In this document: positions 9,454 to 17,778 of the stretch, piece by piece
How positions within the stretch are numbered: position 1 is the first letter of the stretch
How the letters are laid out: each line of letters starts with the position of its first letter
NCBI GenBank assembly: GCA_913009875.1
Contig: CAJVYS010000026.1
Location: forward strand, 1-33,391
DNA from: an uncultured Gammaproteobacteria bacterium
Lineage (GTDB): Bacteria > Pseudomonadota > Gammaproteobacteria > SZUA-152
Reading direction: 5' to 3'
DNA: 33,391 bases
Program-made: the position numbers and the translations under genes
The notes under the pieces: model-generated
Databases searched by the model: none
What the model saw: the letters and a program-made list of their open reading frames with translations, nothing else
Told to the model about the DNA's origin: nothing

Positions 9454-11889
9454 TTGCAATCCCGACTCAATCTCGTTAAGGGAATCAATCAAAAGGACTT
9501 GTCGGATTTCGCTGCAGCCTCCGGGGAGGGCGTCGTCGCCCTCGACCCCGCTGGCTGCCTGCTGGACATGAATCCGGAGGCCGGGCGCATCCTGGGCTGG
9601 ACGGCAGTCGAGCTGAAAGGCAAGGACTTCTTCGCCGAAACCCATCTCAAATTCACCGACATCCGTACCCTGGGTTCTGCGCCGTGCCCGGCGCTGAACA
9701 GCGTCAACTGTTCGCATCTCAATATCAACACCCGCCTGCAGCACCGCAACGGCACGTCGCTGGATGTGAGCTTTATGCTCTCTCCCCTGTTCGACGCCGG
9801 TCGTGTGGTGGGCAAGCTGTTCGTGTTTCGCGAACAGGGCGATGCGCAGAGTGGCACCGGTACGGAGGCGGCGTTGGTGGCCGCCTCGGCCAGTCTCATC
9901 GTCAGGCTGGACGTCGAGGGACAGGTGCAGTTCTGCAACCATCCCGGCGACTGGCTGTTTGGTGACGAGCCCACCGCCGATTTTATTCCTGAAGCCATTG
10001 TCACTTTGCTACGCGAGTGTCCGAACCAACTGGATCAACAGACCCTGCTCGACCGCCGCTGGAGCCAGCATGGGGAGCGGGAAGTTTGTGTGTCGTGGTC
10101 CGTCTCGGTGCTGCGTGATGCCAGTGGTGCCGTGAGTGGCGCGGTGTGTGTCGGCACCGATTGTACCGACCACGATCTCTATGAAAGAACCCAGCGCCAG
10201 CAACGCCGCATGACACAGGCGGTGTTCGAGCATATCAATGACGGCGTGATTGCGGTGGATGCGAAAGGGCGGGTGGAATACCTCAACCCGGTGGCCGAGA
10301 ATCTCACCGGGTGGTCATTTGATGAAGCCGAGGGGCTGCCGCTGAAAGATATTTATCACGTGGTTGATGAGCAAAGCCTGGAGGCCAAGGAAGACCCGGT
10401 GGCACGTTGTCTGCGTGACCGTGCCTGTGACCAGGAGCAGAGTACCGGCATGTTGCTGCGACGGGGTGGCCTGGAGTTCTGTATCCAGGACACGGCAATG
10501 CCGGTGCGTGACATCCACGGTGACATCAATGGCGCGGTGGTGGTGTTCAGTGATATCTCCGAGCTGCGCGGGCTGGAGCGCTGGGTGGAATATGAGGCCA
10601 GTCACGATAGCCTGACCGGCCTCTTCAATCGGCGCCAGTTCGAGACACATCTGCAGAGAGCGTTGGAGAGCACACTGGATGACGACCGCCAGCATGCCCT
10701 GTTTTATCTCGATCTGGATCACTTTCAGGTGATCAACGACAGCTATGGCCATGTGGCGGGTGACCAGCTGTTGAAGGAGCTGTCGCGGGAACTCAAGACC
10801 AAGCTGGTGGAGGGCGCCTGCCTGGCGCGTCTGGGCGACGATGAATTTGGCATTCTGCTTGAAAATATATCCACCGATGCGGCCCGGCGGCAGGCGCGCG
10901 AAATGTGCAAGTTGGTGCGCGACTACCGTTTCCTCTGGGAAGACAAGCCCTTCGAGATTGGCGCCAGCATCGGTCTGGTGCCGATTACCCCGTGTTGGCG
11001 TGATGTGGGTGAATTGATGCGGATGGCGGATTCCGCCTGCTATGTGGCCAGGGAACGGGGTGGAAACCGCGTGCATGTCTATCAGGCGGGTGATGCGGCG
11101 CTGGCGCAGCGCAAGGGCGAGATGCAATGGATACCGATTGTGCGTCAGGCCTTGCTTGAGGATAATTTTCGTCTCTATTGTCAGAACATCGTGCCGTTGG
11201 CCGGTGATGCCAACGCCCCGGCGCATTTTGAGATCCTGCTGCGACTGGTGGATGAGGAGGGCGACATCGTGCGTCCGGCGGCCTTTATCGCTGCTGCCGA
11301 GCGGTATCACCTGATGCCGGAAATCGACCGTTGGGTGATCGCCAATACCCTGCGCCTGCTCGGTGAGCGGCGTCAGCGAGGCGATGAAAACTGCCTGTTT
11401 TCCATCAACATTTCCGGTCAGTCACTGGATGACGAGGACTTCCTCGGTTTCGTGGTCGACCAGCTACACGCCAGCAACGTGCCGCCGGAGAGTATCTGCT
11501 TCGAGATCACGGAGACCGCTGCGGCATCGAATCTGGTGATTGCGCAGCGCTTCATTGCCATTCTGCGCGGTATGGGTTGCCGTTTTGCGTTGGATGATTT
11601 TGGTCGGGGAATTTCATCCTTTGCCTATCTGAAAAACCTCAAGGTCGACTATCTCAAGATAGACGGCATGTTCGTCAAGGACCTGGCCGAAGACAAGATT
11701 GGCCATGCCATGGTGGAGTCCATCAACAACATCGGCCACACCATGGGTGTGGAAACCATTGCCGAGTTCGTCGAAACCCAGGCGGTGCTGGAGAAGCTGG
11801 TGGCGCTGGGTGTGGATCACGTGCAGGGCTATCAGCTGGGACGGCCGCGGCCGTTGGCGCCCATGTTCCGTGTCCCTGCGACAGAGTGA
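9454..11889 (+). CDS. PAS-GGDEF-EAL cyclic-di-GMP signalling protein
   Basis: A cytoplasmic sensor and c-di-GMP enzyme of 811 residues. Two to three PAS-like regions (about 20-115, 135-245 diverged, 255-375) precede a GGDEF domain (about 385-545) and an EAL domain (about 565-805). The diguanylate cyclase signature is GDDEF (461-465), with the second glycine replaced, so synthesis is doubtful. The EAL domain keeps the phosphodiesterase residues: E593 in EIL, E684 in EITET, D714/D715 in DDFG, K735 in LKID and the AEFVE glutamate. Net c-di-GMP breakdown is therefore the likelier activity. The start is TTG at 9454 with AGGTGG 5 bases upstream; the codon before it is a stop and no ATG fits. No signal peptide or membrane segment was seen. 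Confidence 0.93.
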   Translation: MQSRLNLVKGINQKDLSDFAAASGEGVVALDPAGCLLDMNPEAGRILGWTAVELKGKDFFAETHLKFTDIRTLGSAPCPALNSVNCSHLNINTRLQHRNGTSLDVSFMLSPLFDAGRVVGKLFVFREQGDAQSGTGTEAALVAASASLIVRLDVEGQVQFCNHPGDWLFGDEPTADFIPEAIVTLLRECPNQLDQQTLLDRRWSQHGEREVCVSWSVSVLRDASGAVSGAVCVGTDCTDHDLYERTQRQQRRMTQAVFEHINDGVIAVDAKGRVEYLNPVAENLTGWSFDEAEGLPLKDIYHVVDEQSLEAKEDPVARCLRDRACDQEQSTGMLLRRGGLEFCIQDTAMPVRDIHGDINGAVVVFSDISELRGLERWVEYEASHDSLTGLFNRRQFETHLQRALESTLDDDRQHALFYLDLDHFQVINDSYGHVAGDQLLKELSRELKTKLVEGACLARLGDDEFGILLENISTDAARRQAREMCKLVRDYRFLWEDKPFEIGASIGLVPITPCWRDVGELMRMADSACYVARERGGNRVHVYQAGDAALAQRKGEMQWIPIVRQALLEDNFRLYCQNIVPLAGDANAPAHFEILLRLVDEEGDIVRPAAFIAAAERYHLMPEIDRWVIANTLRLLGERRQRGDENCLFSINISGQSLDDEDFLGFVVDQLHASNVPPESICFEITETAAASNLVIAQRFIAILRGMGCRFALDDFGRGISSFAYLKNLKVDYLKIDGMFVKDLAEDKIGHAMVESINNIGHTMGVETIAEFVETQAVLEKLVALGVDHVQGYQLGRPRPLAPMFRVPATE

Positions 11890-11906
11890 GTGACAACTGC
11901 CATCGT

Positions 11907-12074
11907 GTAGGAGCGGGCCATGCCCGCGAAAAGCAACGAAAAAACAACCTGTGGGAGCGGCTTCAGCCGCGAAGAAGGCGAGTTTCATTCGCGGCAGAAG
12001 CCGCTCCCACAATGTCCAGGTCCACGACCTCTGTGGTGGAAGGCAAGGCTATCGCGGGCATGGCCCGCTCCTAC
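11907..12074. repeat. Nested palindrome: GTAGGAGCGGGC shell around GTGGGAGCGGC
   Basis: The outer arms (11907-11929 and 12052-12074) are a perfect 23-bp inverted repeat starting GTAGGAGCGGGCCATGCCCG. The inner arms (11951-11973 and 11988-12010) are a 23-bp inverted repeat with one mismatch, starting GTGGGAGCGGCTTCAGCCGC. It lies between the convergent 3' ends of the c-di-GMP gene and the DUF1841 gene, where it could serve as a bidirectional terminator. Confidence 0.92.
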
Positions 12075-12091
12075 ACACACGGCCTTGCCTG

Positions 12092-12526
12092 TCAGCGCCG
12101 AGCCAGTCCCTGCACGCAGCGCAGATAGGCCGCCTCATCCGGTGCCCGCCCGGCCCGCTGCGCCTCCCACAGAGACTGCCCCAGACACTCCATCACCTTG
12201 TGTTCGACCTCGTGTGCATCCTGTACCCGTGCCAGCAGGGCGCGAATGGCATCGACGATGCCGGTCGGGCGGTCGGTGCTGAGCTGCTCGCGGATGGCGA
12301 TGTGCATGCCCATATGCATGAAGGGGTTGGATTCGCCCTGCTCGGGCAGAAAATCCTTGTCGAGAGCATTATTGCCCCGGTTCAGCAGGGCGTGGTACTC
12401 CGGATGCATGGCGACCACCTCGGCGATCATCGCCTCCAGCGGCGACACCGGCTCTCCAGCCTGCTGCTTGCGCCAGGCGTCCACGTACATGCGGCGTAGC
12501 TGTTCACGGTTCTGACCCAATATCAT
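12092..12526 (-). CDS. DUF1841 family protein
   Basis: A small soluble protein of 144 residues resembling DUF1841, a proteobacterial family of unknown role. Visible features are the opening MILGQNREQLRRMYVDAW, an HPEY segment, and an NPFMHMGMHIAIREQ stretch rich in His and Met that could hold a metal or a catalytic site. The frame is open 9 codons further upstream, but the ATG at 12526 overlaps the stop of nth as ATGA (12523-12526), so translation is almost certainly coupled to nth. A role near DNA repair is suggested only by this neighbour. Confidence 0.85.
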   Translation of the reverse strand: MILGQNREQLRRMYVDAWRKQQAGEPVSPLEAMIAEVVAMHPEYHALLNRGNNALDKDFLPEQGESNPFMHMGMHIAIREQLSTDRPTGIVDAIRALLARVQDAHEVEHKVMECLGQSLWEAQRAGRAPDEAAYLRCVQGLARR

Positions 12527-13158
12527 TCGTATACCTTCTGTTTGTATTCGCACAGATCTTCGATCACGCAGGAGCCGCAGCGTGGCTTGCGTGCCACGCA
12601 GGTGTAGCGACCGTGCAGAATCAGCCAGTGATGGGCGTCCTGCTTGAATTCGTCAGGGACGAACTTCATCAGCTTTTTCTCCACTTCCAGCACCGTCTTG
12701 CCGGGGGCGATACGGGTGCGGTTGGCGACGCGGAAGATGTGTGTATCCACGGCAATGGTCGGTTGGCCGAAGGCCGTATTGAGAATCACGTTGGCCGTCT
12801 TGCGGCCCACGCCGGGCAGGGCCTCCAGCGCTGCCCGGTCTTCCGGCACTTCACCGCCGTGCTGTTCGATGAGGAGTCTGCAGGCCTGGATGATGTGTCT
12901 GGCCTTGCTGTTGAACAGGCCGATGGTCTTGATGTATTTTTTTAGCCCCTCTTCGCCCAGGTCGAGGATGGCCTGCGGCGTATTGGCGACCGCGAACAGT
13001 TTCGTCGTGGCCTTGTTCACCCCCTTGTCCGTGGCCTGCGCAGACAGGGTGACGGCGACCAGCAGTTCGAACGGCGTTGAATAATTCAGTTCCGTCGTCG
13101 GTTTGGGATTGTGTGCCTGCAAACGGCTGAAAATCTCTTGGCGCTTTTGTTGGTTCAT
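12523..13158 (-). CDS. nth: Endonuclease III (DNA glycosylase/AP lyase)
   Basis: It removes oxidised pyrimidines from DNA and cleaves the abasic strand in base excision repair. At 211 residues it matches the E. coli length and numbering. The helix-hairpin-helix LPGVGRKTA carries the catalytic lysine K120, and the catalytic aspartate D138 is in AVDTH. The 4Fe-4S cysteines are C187, C194, C197 and C203 (C-x6-C-x2-C-x5-C). The ATG at 13158 (MNQQKRQEIF) is the family start, although the frame stays open upstream to 13284. No strong ribosome binding site is visible. It is the first gene of a two-gene unit with DUF1841. Confidence 0.97.
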   Translation of the reverse strand: MNQQKRQEIFSRLQAHNPKPTTELNYSTPFELLVAVTLSAQATDKGVNKATTKLFAVANTPQAILDLGEEGLKKYIKTIGLFNSKARHIIQACRLLIEQHGGEVPEDRAALEALPGVGRKTANVILNTAFGQPTIAVDTHIFRVANRTRIAPGKTVLEVEKKLMKFVPDEFKQDAHHWLILHGRYTCVARKPRCGSCVIEDLCEYKQKVYE

Positions 13159-13237
13159 GATGGTAGGTCGTTGCAGACAGGTGGAGGTAACGGGCAGGGA
13201 GTCGCATTCTGGCAAATTTAACCCCGGGCGGCAAAAC

Positions 13238-13513
13238 GGTGGATAACGACAAGCCCATAACCGGCCTGTCGAGGCATTTGTCAAGTCCTTGGGGGCAGGT
13301 TATGCACAGAAATAGCGGTCTGCCTTCGTGCCCGGCGTCAAATTTTCATCACACGCGCTGTAAGTCCTTGATTGTTGGTTAACTGGTTGATATAAGAAGA
13401 GATTAATGGTCTGGTCAAAGAGTGCGCATTCCAATGACAGGCCAAGTGCCGCCTGCTTTTTGGCGACTTCTGCCCACTTTGTCCACAAAGTTATCCACAG
13501 CTTTTGTGGATAA
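13238..13513. promoter_or_regulatory. Cluster of DnaA-box matches in a gene-free region
   Basis: Perfect TTATNCACA matches lie at 13300-13308 (TTATGCACA, plus), 13491-13499 (TTATCCACA, plus) and 13505-13513 (TTATCCACA, minus). One-mismatch sites are at 13238-13246 (minus) and 13479-13487 (plus). The last two perfect boxes face each other 5 bases apart, and a palindrome ACTTTGT-cc-ACAAAGT abuts them. An A+T-rich stretch lies at about 13370-13410. The gap 13159-13884 has no credible gene. It could be a replication origin, a DnaA-titration site, or a DnaA-controlled promoter region. No dnaA, dnaN or mnmG is in the window. Confidence 0.5.
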
Positions 13514-13884
13514 ACTGGAAAGTCTCGTGCAGACAGGGAGTTATTACCGCTTTATGACAATGTCCGTGAGTCAATGAAGCTAAAACAGCAAATGACCAAG
13601 GGTATGATGGCGGCCCGGATTTTGTGACAGGGATGGCAGTATCCGATCTTTCGTCTCAGCCTCTTCGCGGGACGCCACGCTATCTGGTGGATGCGGGTAC
13701 CTCAATATTCTCCGGCAGGCGCCGATAGCAATGCTGAATTCTGTTGCATGTGGCCGGGGCGGTAGCTTGTCGAATCGGCTTGAAATCAACAAGTGTCTAC
13801 TTCACACTCTGAGCGGCTCGCTTTTCTGTACACCCAATCATCGCCGGCCCGACAGGGGGCCGTATTGTCAACCAGGTGAGAAAT

Positions 13885-15108
13885 ATGAAAAAAATTGAAT
13901 TCGGAAACATTGGCGCCTTATCCCTTGCCGTGGCCTTGGCGCTGGGACTGACGGCCTGTGGCGGCGATGATGCCTTTGATGGATCGACGACCAATACCAC
14001 AGATACGACTGATACAACTGGCGCGCCCAGCAGCGGGGCCGTAACGGGCACTGCGGTGGAAATTGCAGTGAGCTACCCTGTCACCAACGCCCTCGAAGAC
14101 TTGCAGAACGGTTTCTATCGGCGTATCGCCGCGGTCATGGTGACGGATCGTGACGGCAATGCCGTGCCGGATGGCACTATCGTCAATCTCAATGTCATTG
14201 ACTCCGTCATTGCGGAAGGGACGATCAACACCGGTGACAGCATTACCGGCAATACGCTCACCGATGCCGGCGTCACCATTGGTGACGGCATTACTACCAC
14301 GACCATGGATATGGCGGCGGTCCTCCGTCATGGCCAGCCGCACACCATCGAGTCGGGGGACCGCGTGTTCCTGTTCAATCCCGATGTCACTGCGGTCAAT
14401 GCCGATGCTGCCGATGTTTCCCGCATCATTGACCGCAACAGCATCACCAATACCAGCATCAACGTGAGTACAGCCTATGTCGGCAGCTACCCCAATACCA
14501 CCTACCCGGCGGGTAACACCAAATACATAATCGGTGCCTCCCTGCTGGGCGCGGAAGTCTCGGGCGTCGATAGCAGCGGTAACCTGACCACGGGAGCTTC
14601 TGCGACCGTCAATGGCATAGCCGAATTCAAGATCACCTATCCGGCAAACGTGGGTACGATTAATTCTGGTTGTGGCGATGTACCTGATTTCGATGCCCGG
14701 ATTTCACCCCAGGGTTCGGGAAGGGTCTTTGTTGTTGCCTCGGTGGCGGGCAATCCGGCAGTGACTGCGGTTTCCGATGATTTCTGCTTTGTCTACATGG
14801 CCGCCGGTACACTGGGGGCCGTCCCCGAGTCTCTGTCCGCTCCCGGCAGTATCAGCGTCCAGTTTCGCGATGGCGGCGACACCGTGCGTGTGCCGTTTGC
14901 CCGCATCTACGCCTCGTTGGATAACAGCGGTGGCGCTGGCGTGACCCTGGATGTTCCCGCAGTCGGCTACTATCGGACGAATAGCAGCGGCTACATTACA
15001 GCCACTGTCCTGGGCGACTCAGGTGTTTCTGGCAAGACGGCGGATATCACTTTCACTGCGGGCGGGGAGCCGGACGTCAAGATAACGGTGAAATACAAAA
15101 TCCCTTGA
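13885..15108 (+). CDS. Putative lipoprotein, Ig-like domains likely
   Basis: A 407-residue secreted protein of unknown function. The N-terminus has a lysine pair, a hydrophobic run and the lipobox LTAC with lipidated cysteine about residue 25. A low-complexity Thr/Asp linker (TNTTDTTDTT) and a beta-rich, Gly/Thr-rich body follow. Two parts resemble bacterial Ig-like (Big_1-type) folds: VMVTDRDGNAVPDGTIVNL near 85-105, and the C-terminal SISVQFRDGG to SGYITATVLGDSG. Only two or three cysteines lie in the mature part. The ATG at 13885 follows AGGTGAG; a GTG at 13876 would overlap that ribosome binding site. It has its own terminator. Anchoring in the inner or outer membrane is unknown. Confidence 0.8.
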   Translation: MKKIEFGNIGALSLAVALALGLTACGGDDAFDGSTTNTTDTTDTTGAPSSGAVTGTAVEIAVSYPVTNALEDLQNGFYRRIAAVMVTDRDGNAVPDGTIVNLNVIDSVIAEGTINTGDSITGNTLTDAGVTIGDGITTTTMDMAAVLRHGQPHTIESGDRVFLFNPDVTAVNADAADVSRIIDRNSITNTSINVSTAYVGSYPNTTYPAGNTKYIIGASLLGAEVSGVDSSGNLTTGASATVNGIAEFKITYPANVGTINSGCGDVPDFDARISPQGSGRVFVVASVAGNPAVTAVSDDFCFVYMAAGTLGAVPESLSAPGSISVQFRDGGDTVRVPFARIYASLDNSGGAGVTLDVPAVGYYRTNSSGYITATVLGDSGVSGKTADITFTAGGEPDVKITVKYKIP

Positions 15109-15145
15109 TCCTGACGCAGTGGCGGACTTTCGTCTGTATTGAGGA

Positions 15146-15172
15146 AAAGAGCGGGTATTGCCCGCTCTTTTT
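15146..15172 (+). terminator. Rho-independent terminator of the lipoprotein gene
   Basis: A 10-bp stem AAAGAGCGGG / CCCGCTCTTT with loop TATTG is followed directly by more T, about 38 bases after the lipoprotein stop. It separates that gene from priA. Confidence 0.9.
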
Positions 15173-15249
15173 CATTACGGGAATGTTATTGCACAGGCTT
15201 CCGGCAAAGGGGCGGTTTCGCCCTGCGTCACTCAGGTTAGAATCTCTCC

Positions 15250-17454
15250 ATGCCTGACTGCGGTTTCTTTCTTCAACTCGCCATCCCCACCCCCCTGCGG
15301 CGCAGTTTCGATTATCTTCCGGTAGATGCCGATACCGCCGGACTGATGCCTGGCATGCGCCTCCGTGTCCCCTTTGGACGGACGTCGCAGGTCGGCATGC
15401 TGCTGGGCTGGCGCCAGACCACGGATGCCGCCCGTCCGCGTGAGGTGGGCGAGTGCCTTGATCCACTGCCGTTGCTGCCGACCGGTATCATGGCGCTGCT
15501 CCAATGGGCCAGTGACTACTACGCCCACCCCATCGGCGAGGTGATCTTCAGCGCCCTGCCTAGCCTGCTGCGCCAGGGGGAGCCGGCCGAGCGACGCGGC
15601 ATGGAGCACTGGCGAATGACCTGCTGTGGGGCCATGCAGGTGCCGGGTCAGCTCACCCGTGCGCCGCGCCAGGCGGCCCTGCTGCGGCTGCTAACGGAAC
15701 ACCCTGAGGGGTTGTCTGCCAGCGCTATTAATGACTTGCAGGATAATTGGCGCCCGGCTATGCACAAGCTGGCGGAAAAAGAATGGGTGCTGCGCGAGCA
15801 ACGGCCCGCCCTGCTGTTGCCGGAATCAGGCATCAGTGATGAAACGCCCGCGTTGAATGCCGAACAGCAGTCTGCACTGGCCAGCCTGACCACCGGCCTG
15901 GGCCACTTCGGCGTCAGCCTGCTCGACGGCGTCACCGGTAGCGGCAAGACCGAGGTCTATCTGAGGCTCATCGCGCAGGTGCTGGCGCGCGGTGAGCAGG
16001 CCCTGGTGCTGGTGCCAGAGATCGGCCTCACACCGCAGCTGCTCGATCGCTTCCGTTGCCGCTTTCCAGTGCCTATGGCCGTACTGCACTCGGGCCTTTC
16101 CGACCGCGAACGGTTGGACGCCTGGTTGGCGGCGCGCGATGGCGATGCGGCCATCGTCATCGGCACACGCTCCGCCGTGTTCACGCCGCTGGCGCGACCC
16201 GGGGTGATCATCCTCGATGAAGAGCACGATGCCTCCTTCAAGCAGCAGGATGGCTTTCGCTACTCGGCGCGCGATGTGGCGGTGAAACGCGCCCAGCTGG
16301 AAAATATCCCGGTGCTGCTGGGCAGCGCCACACCCTCGCTGGAAACTTTGCATAATGCACGCCAGGGGCGTTATGCCCACCTGCTGCTGTCCGAACGTGC
16401 CGGCAACGCCAGACACCCGGAGCTGGCGGTATTGGACGTGCGCAAGCAGCCCATGAACAGCGGTCTGTCGCTGGCGCTGGTCAACGCCATGCGCCGCCAC
16501 CTCGATGCCGATGGCCAGGTACTGCTGTTTCTCAACCGCCGCGGTTACGCGCCCACCCTGTTGTGTCACGACTGCGGCTGGGTCGCCAAGTGCCGTCGCT
16601 GCGATGCGCATATGACATTGTTTGCAGGCCAGAAACGCCTGCGTTGCCACCACTGCGGCAGTGAGCGTCCCGCCGACCCCGCCTGTCCTGAATGCCGTGG
16701 TACCGAATTGCGTCCCGTGGGCGCCGGTACCGAGCGTCTCGAAGAGGCCTTGCAGAGTCTGTTTCCAGACACCGGCATGGTGCGCATCGACCGCGACACC
16801 ACGCGCCGTAAGGGAGCCATGCAGGCCTTGCTGGACAGCGTGCACGCGGGCCACGTCCGCATCCTCGTCGGCACCCAGATGCTGGCCAAGGGCCACCACT
16901 TTCCCGAGGTTACCCTGGTCGGCATGGTGGACGTGGATCAGGGCCTGTTCAGCGCCGACTTCCGCGCCACCGAGCGCATGGCGCAGCTCATCACCCAGGT
17001 GGCGGGCCGCGCCGGGCGCGCGGAAAGGCCGGGGCAGGTGCTGATCCAGACCCATCACCCCGACCACCCCCTGCTGCAATTGTTGCTGCGTGAGGGCTAT
17101 GCGGCCTTTGCGTGCGCTGCGCTGGAGGAACGTCAGCAGGCCAACCTGCCGCCTTTCAGTTATCTGGCCCTGCTGCGCGCTGAAGCGGTGGATGGTGAAT
17201 TGCCGCTGCGTTTTCTGCGCCAGGCCCGCGAACTGGCTGAGGCGTTGCAAGTGCATGGGGTGCAGCTGCTGGGGCCGATCCCGGCGCCCATGGAGCGCCG
17301 CGCCGGGCGTGTGCGGGCACAGCTCTTGTTACAGGCCAATCGTCGCGCTGACCTGCATCGTCTGCTCGGCCCCTGGCTCCAGAAATTGGAAACCGACAAG
17401 CTGGGCCGCAAGGTGCGCTGGTCCATCGACGTGGATCCGCAGGAGATGTTTTAG
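15250..17454 (+). CDS. priA: Primosomal protein N' (replication restart helicase PriA)
   Basis: PriA recognises stalled forks and D-loops and reloads the replicative helicase. The 734 residues match E. coli (732). The order is an N-terminal 3' DNA-binding part (RRSFDYLPVD), a superfamily-2 helicase with Walker A GVTGSGKTE (227-235) and Walker B DEEH (323-326), and a zinc-binding insertion with eight cysteines (C439, C442, C448, C451, C466, C469, C479, C482). Helicase motifs near GTQMLAKGHHFP and QVAGRAGRAERPGQV and the C-terminal domain follow. The start ATG at 15250 agrees with the family; the ribosome binding site is poor. It lies alone downstream of a terminator. All motifs are intact. Confidence 0.97.
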   Translation: MPDCGFFLQLAIPTPLRRSFDYLPVDADTAGLMPGMRLRVPFGRTSQVGMLLGWRQTTDAARPREVGECLDPLPLLPTGIMALLQWASDYYAHPIGEVIFSALPSLLRQGEPAERRGMEHWRMTCCGAMQVPGQLTRAPRQAALLRLLTEHPEGLSASAINDLQDNWRPAMHKLAEKEWVLREQRPALLLPESGISDETPALNAEQQSALASLTTGLGHFGVSLLDGVTGSGKTEVYLRLIAQVLARGEQALVLVPEIGLTPQLLDRFRCRFPVPMAVLHSGLSDRERLDAWLAARDGDAAIVIGTRSAVFTPLARPGVIILDEEHDASFKQQDGFRYSARDVAVKRAQLENIPVLLGSATPSLETLHNARQGRYAHLLLSERAGNARHPELAVLDVRKQPMNSGLSLALVNAMRRHLDADGQVLLFLNRRGYAPTLLCHDCGWVAKCRRCDAHMTLFAGQKRLRCHHCGSERPADPACPECRGTELRPVGAGTERLEEALQSLFPDTGMVRIDRDTTRRKGAMQALLDSVHAGHVRILVGTQMLAKGHHFPEVTLVGMVDVDQGLFSADFRATERMAQLITQVAGRAGRAERPGQVLIQTHHPDHPLLQLLLREGYAAFACAALEERQQANLPPFSYLALLRAEAVDGELPLRFLRQARELAEALQVHGVQLLGPIPAPMERRAGRVRAQLLLQANRRADLHRLLGPWLQKLETDKLGRKVRWSIDVDPQEMF

Positions 17455-17460
17455 GCAATT

Positions 17461-17489
17461 GTGGGTTGGGCTGAGGAACAAAGCCCAAC
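17461..17489. repeat. Degenerate palindromic repeat after priA
   Basis: GTGGGTTGGGCTGAGGAACA onward resembles the left arm of the GTAGGTTGGGG family (7731, 30087), and a worn right arm may follow to about 17536 (GGATTCGCAGGCTTGCC). The gap 17455-17742 otherwise holds no gene I can support. Confidence 0.5.
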
Positions 17490-17742
17490 AGCAGGGGTTG
17501 GTTCAAGCTTCGCATTACAGGATTCGCAGGCTTGCCAATCGATAGGTCAGACTCATTAGATTTGCTCTATCTGGCCATGGAGAAACAATGCCGAGTTGGT
17601 TGTTTGCGCTCCAAGCCGTGGGTGGGTCTAACAATCAGTAATGAATATGATTTGTTTCATGGTGCAAGCCGATTGCCTGTGAGACTATGCCCGTGCAATT
17701 CAAATAATCAGAATGTTACTGATTGTCAAGGAGGAAGATGTC

Positions 17743-17778
17743 ATGAGCATTGCAACATACGCGCGCGCTGCATTTTTA
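17743..17778 (+). pseudogene. 5' stub of a gene interrupted by the ISL3 element
   Basis: AAGGAGG (17728-17734) lies 8 bases before an ATG, the best ribosome binding site in this part of the window, yet only 12 native codons (MSIATYARAAFL) follow before the insertion sequence begins. Translation would run on into the element and stop at 17818-17820. The continuation is not recognisable on the far side (19197 onward), which soon meets a stop. The original product is unknown. Confidence 0.5.

Noticed and set aside
13300-13513. Calling this region oriC outright
   Set aside because: The DnaA boxes are real matches, but no dnaA, dnaN, gyrB or mnmG gene is nearby and skew cannot be computed here, so it is kept only as a candidate DnaA-binding region.
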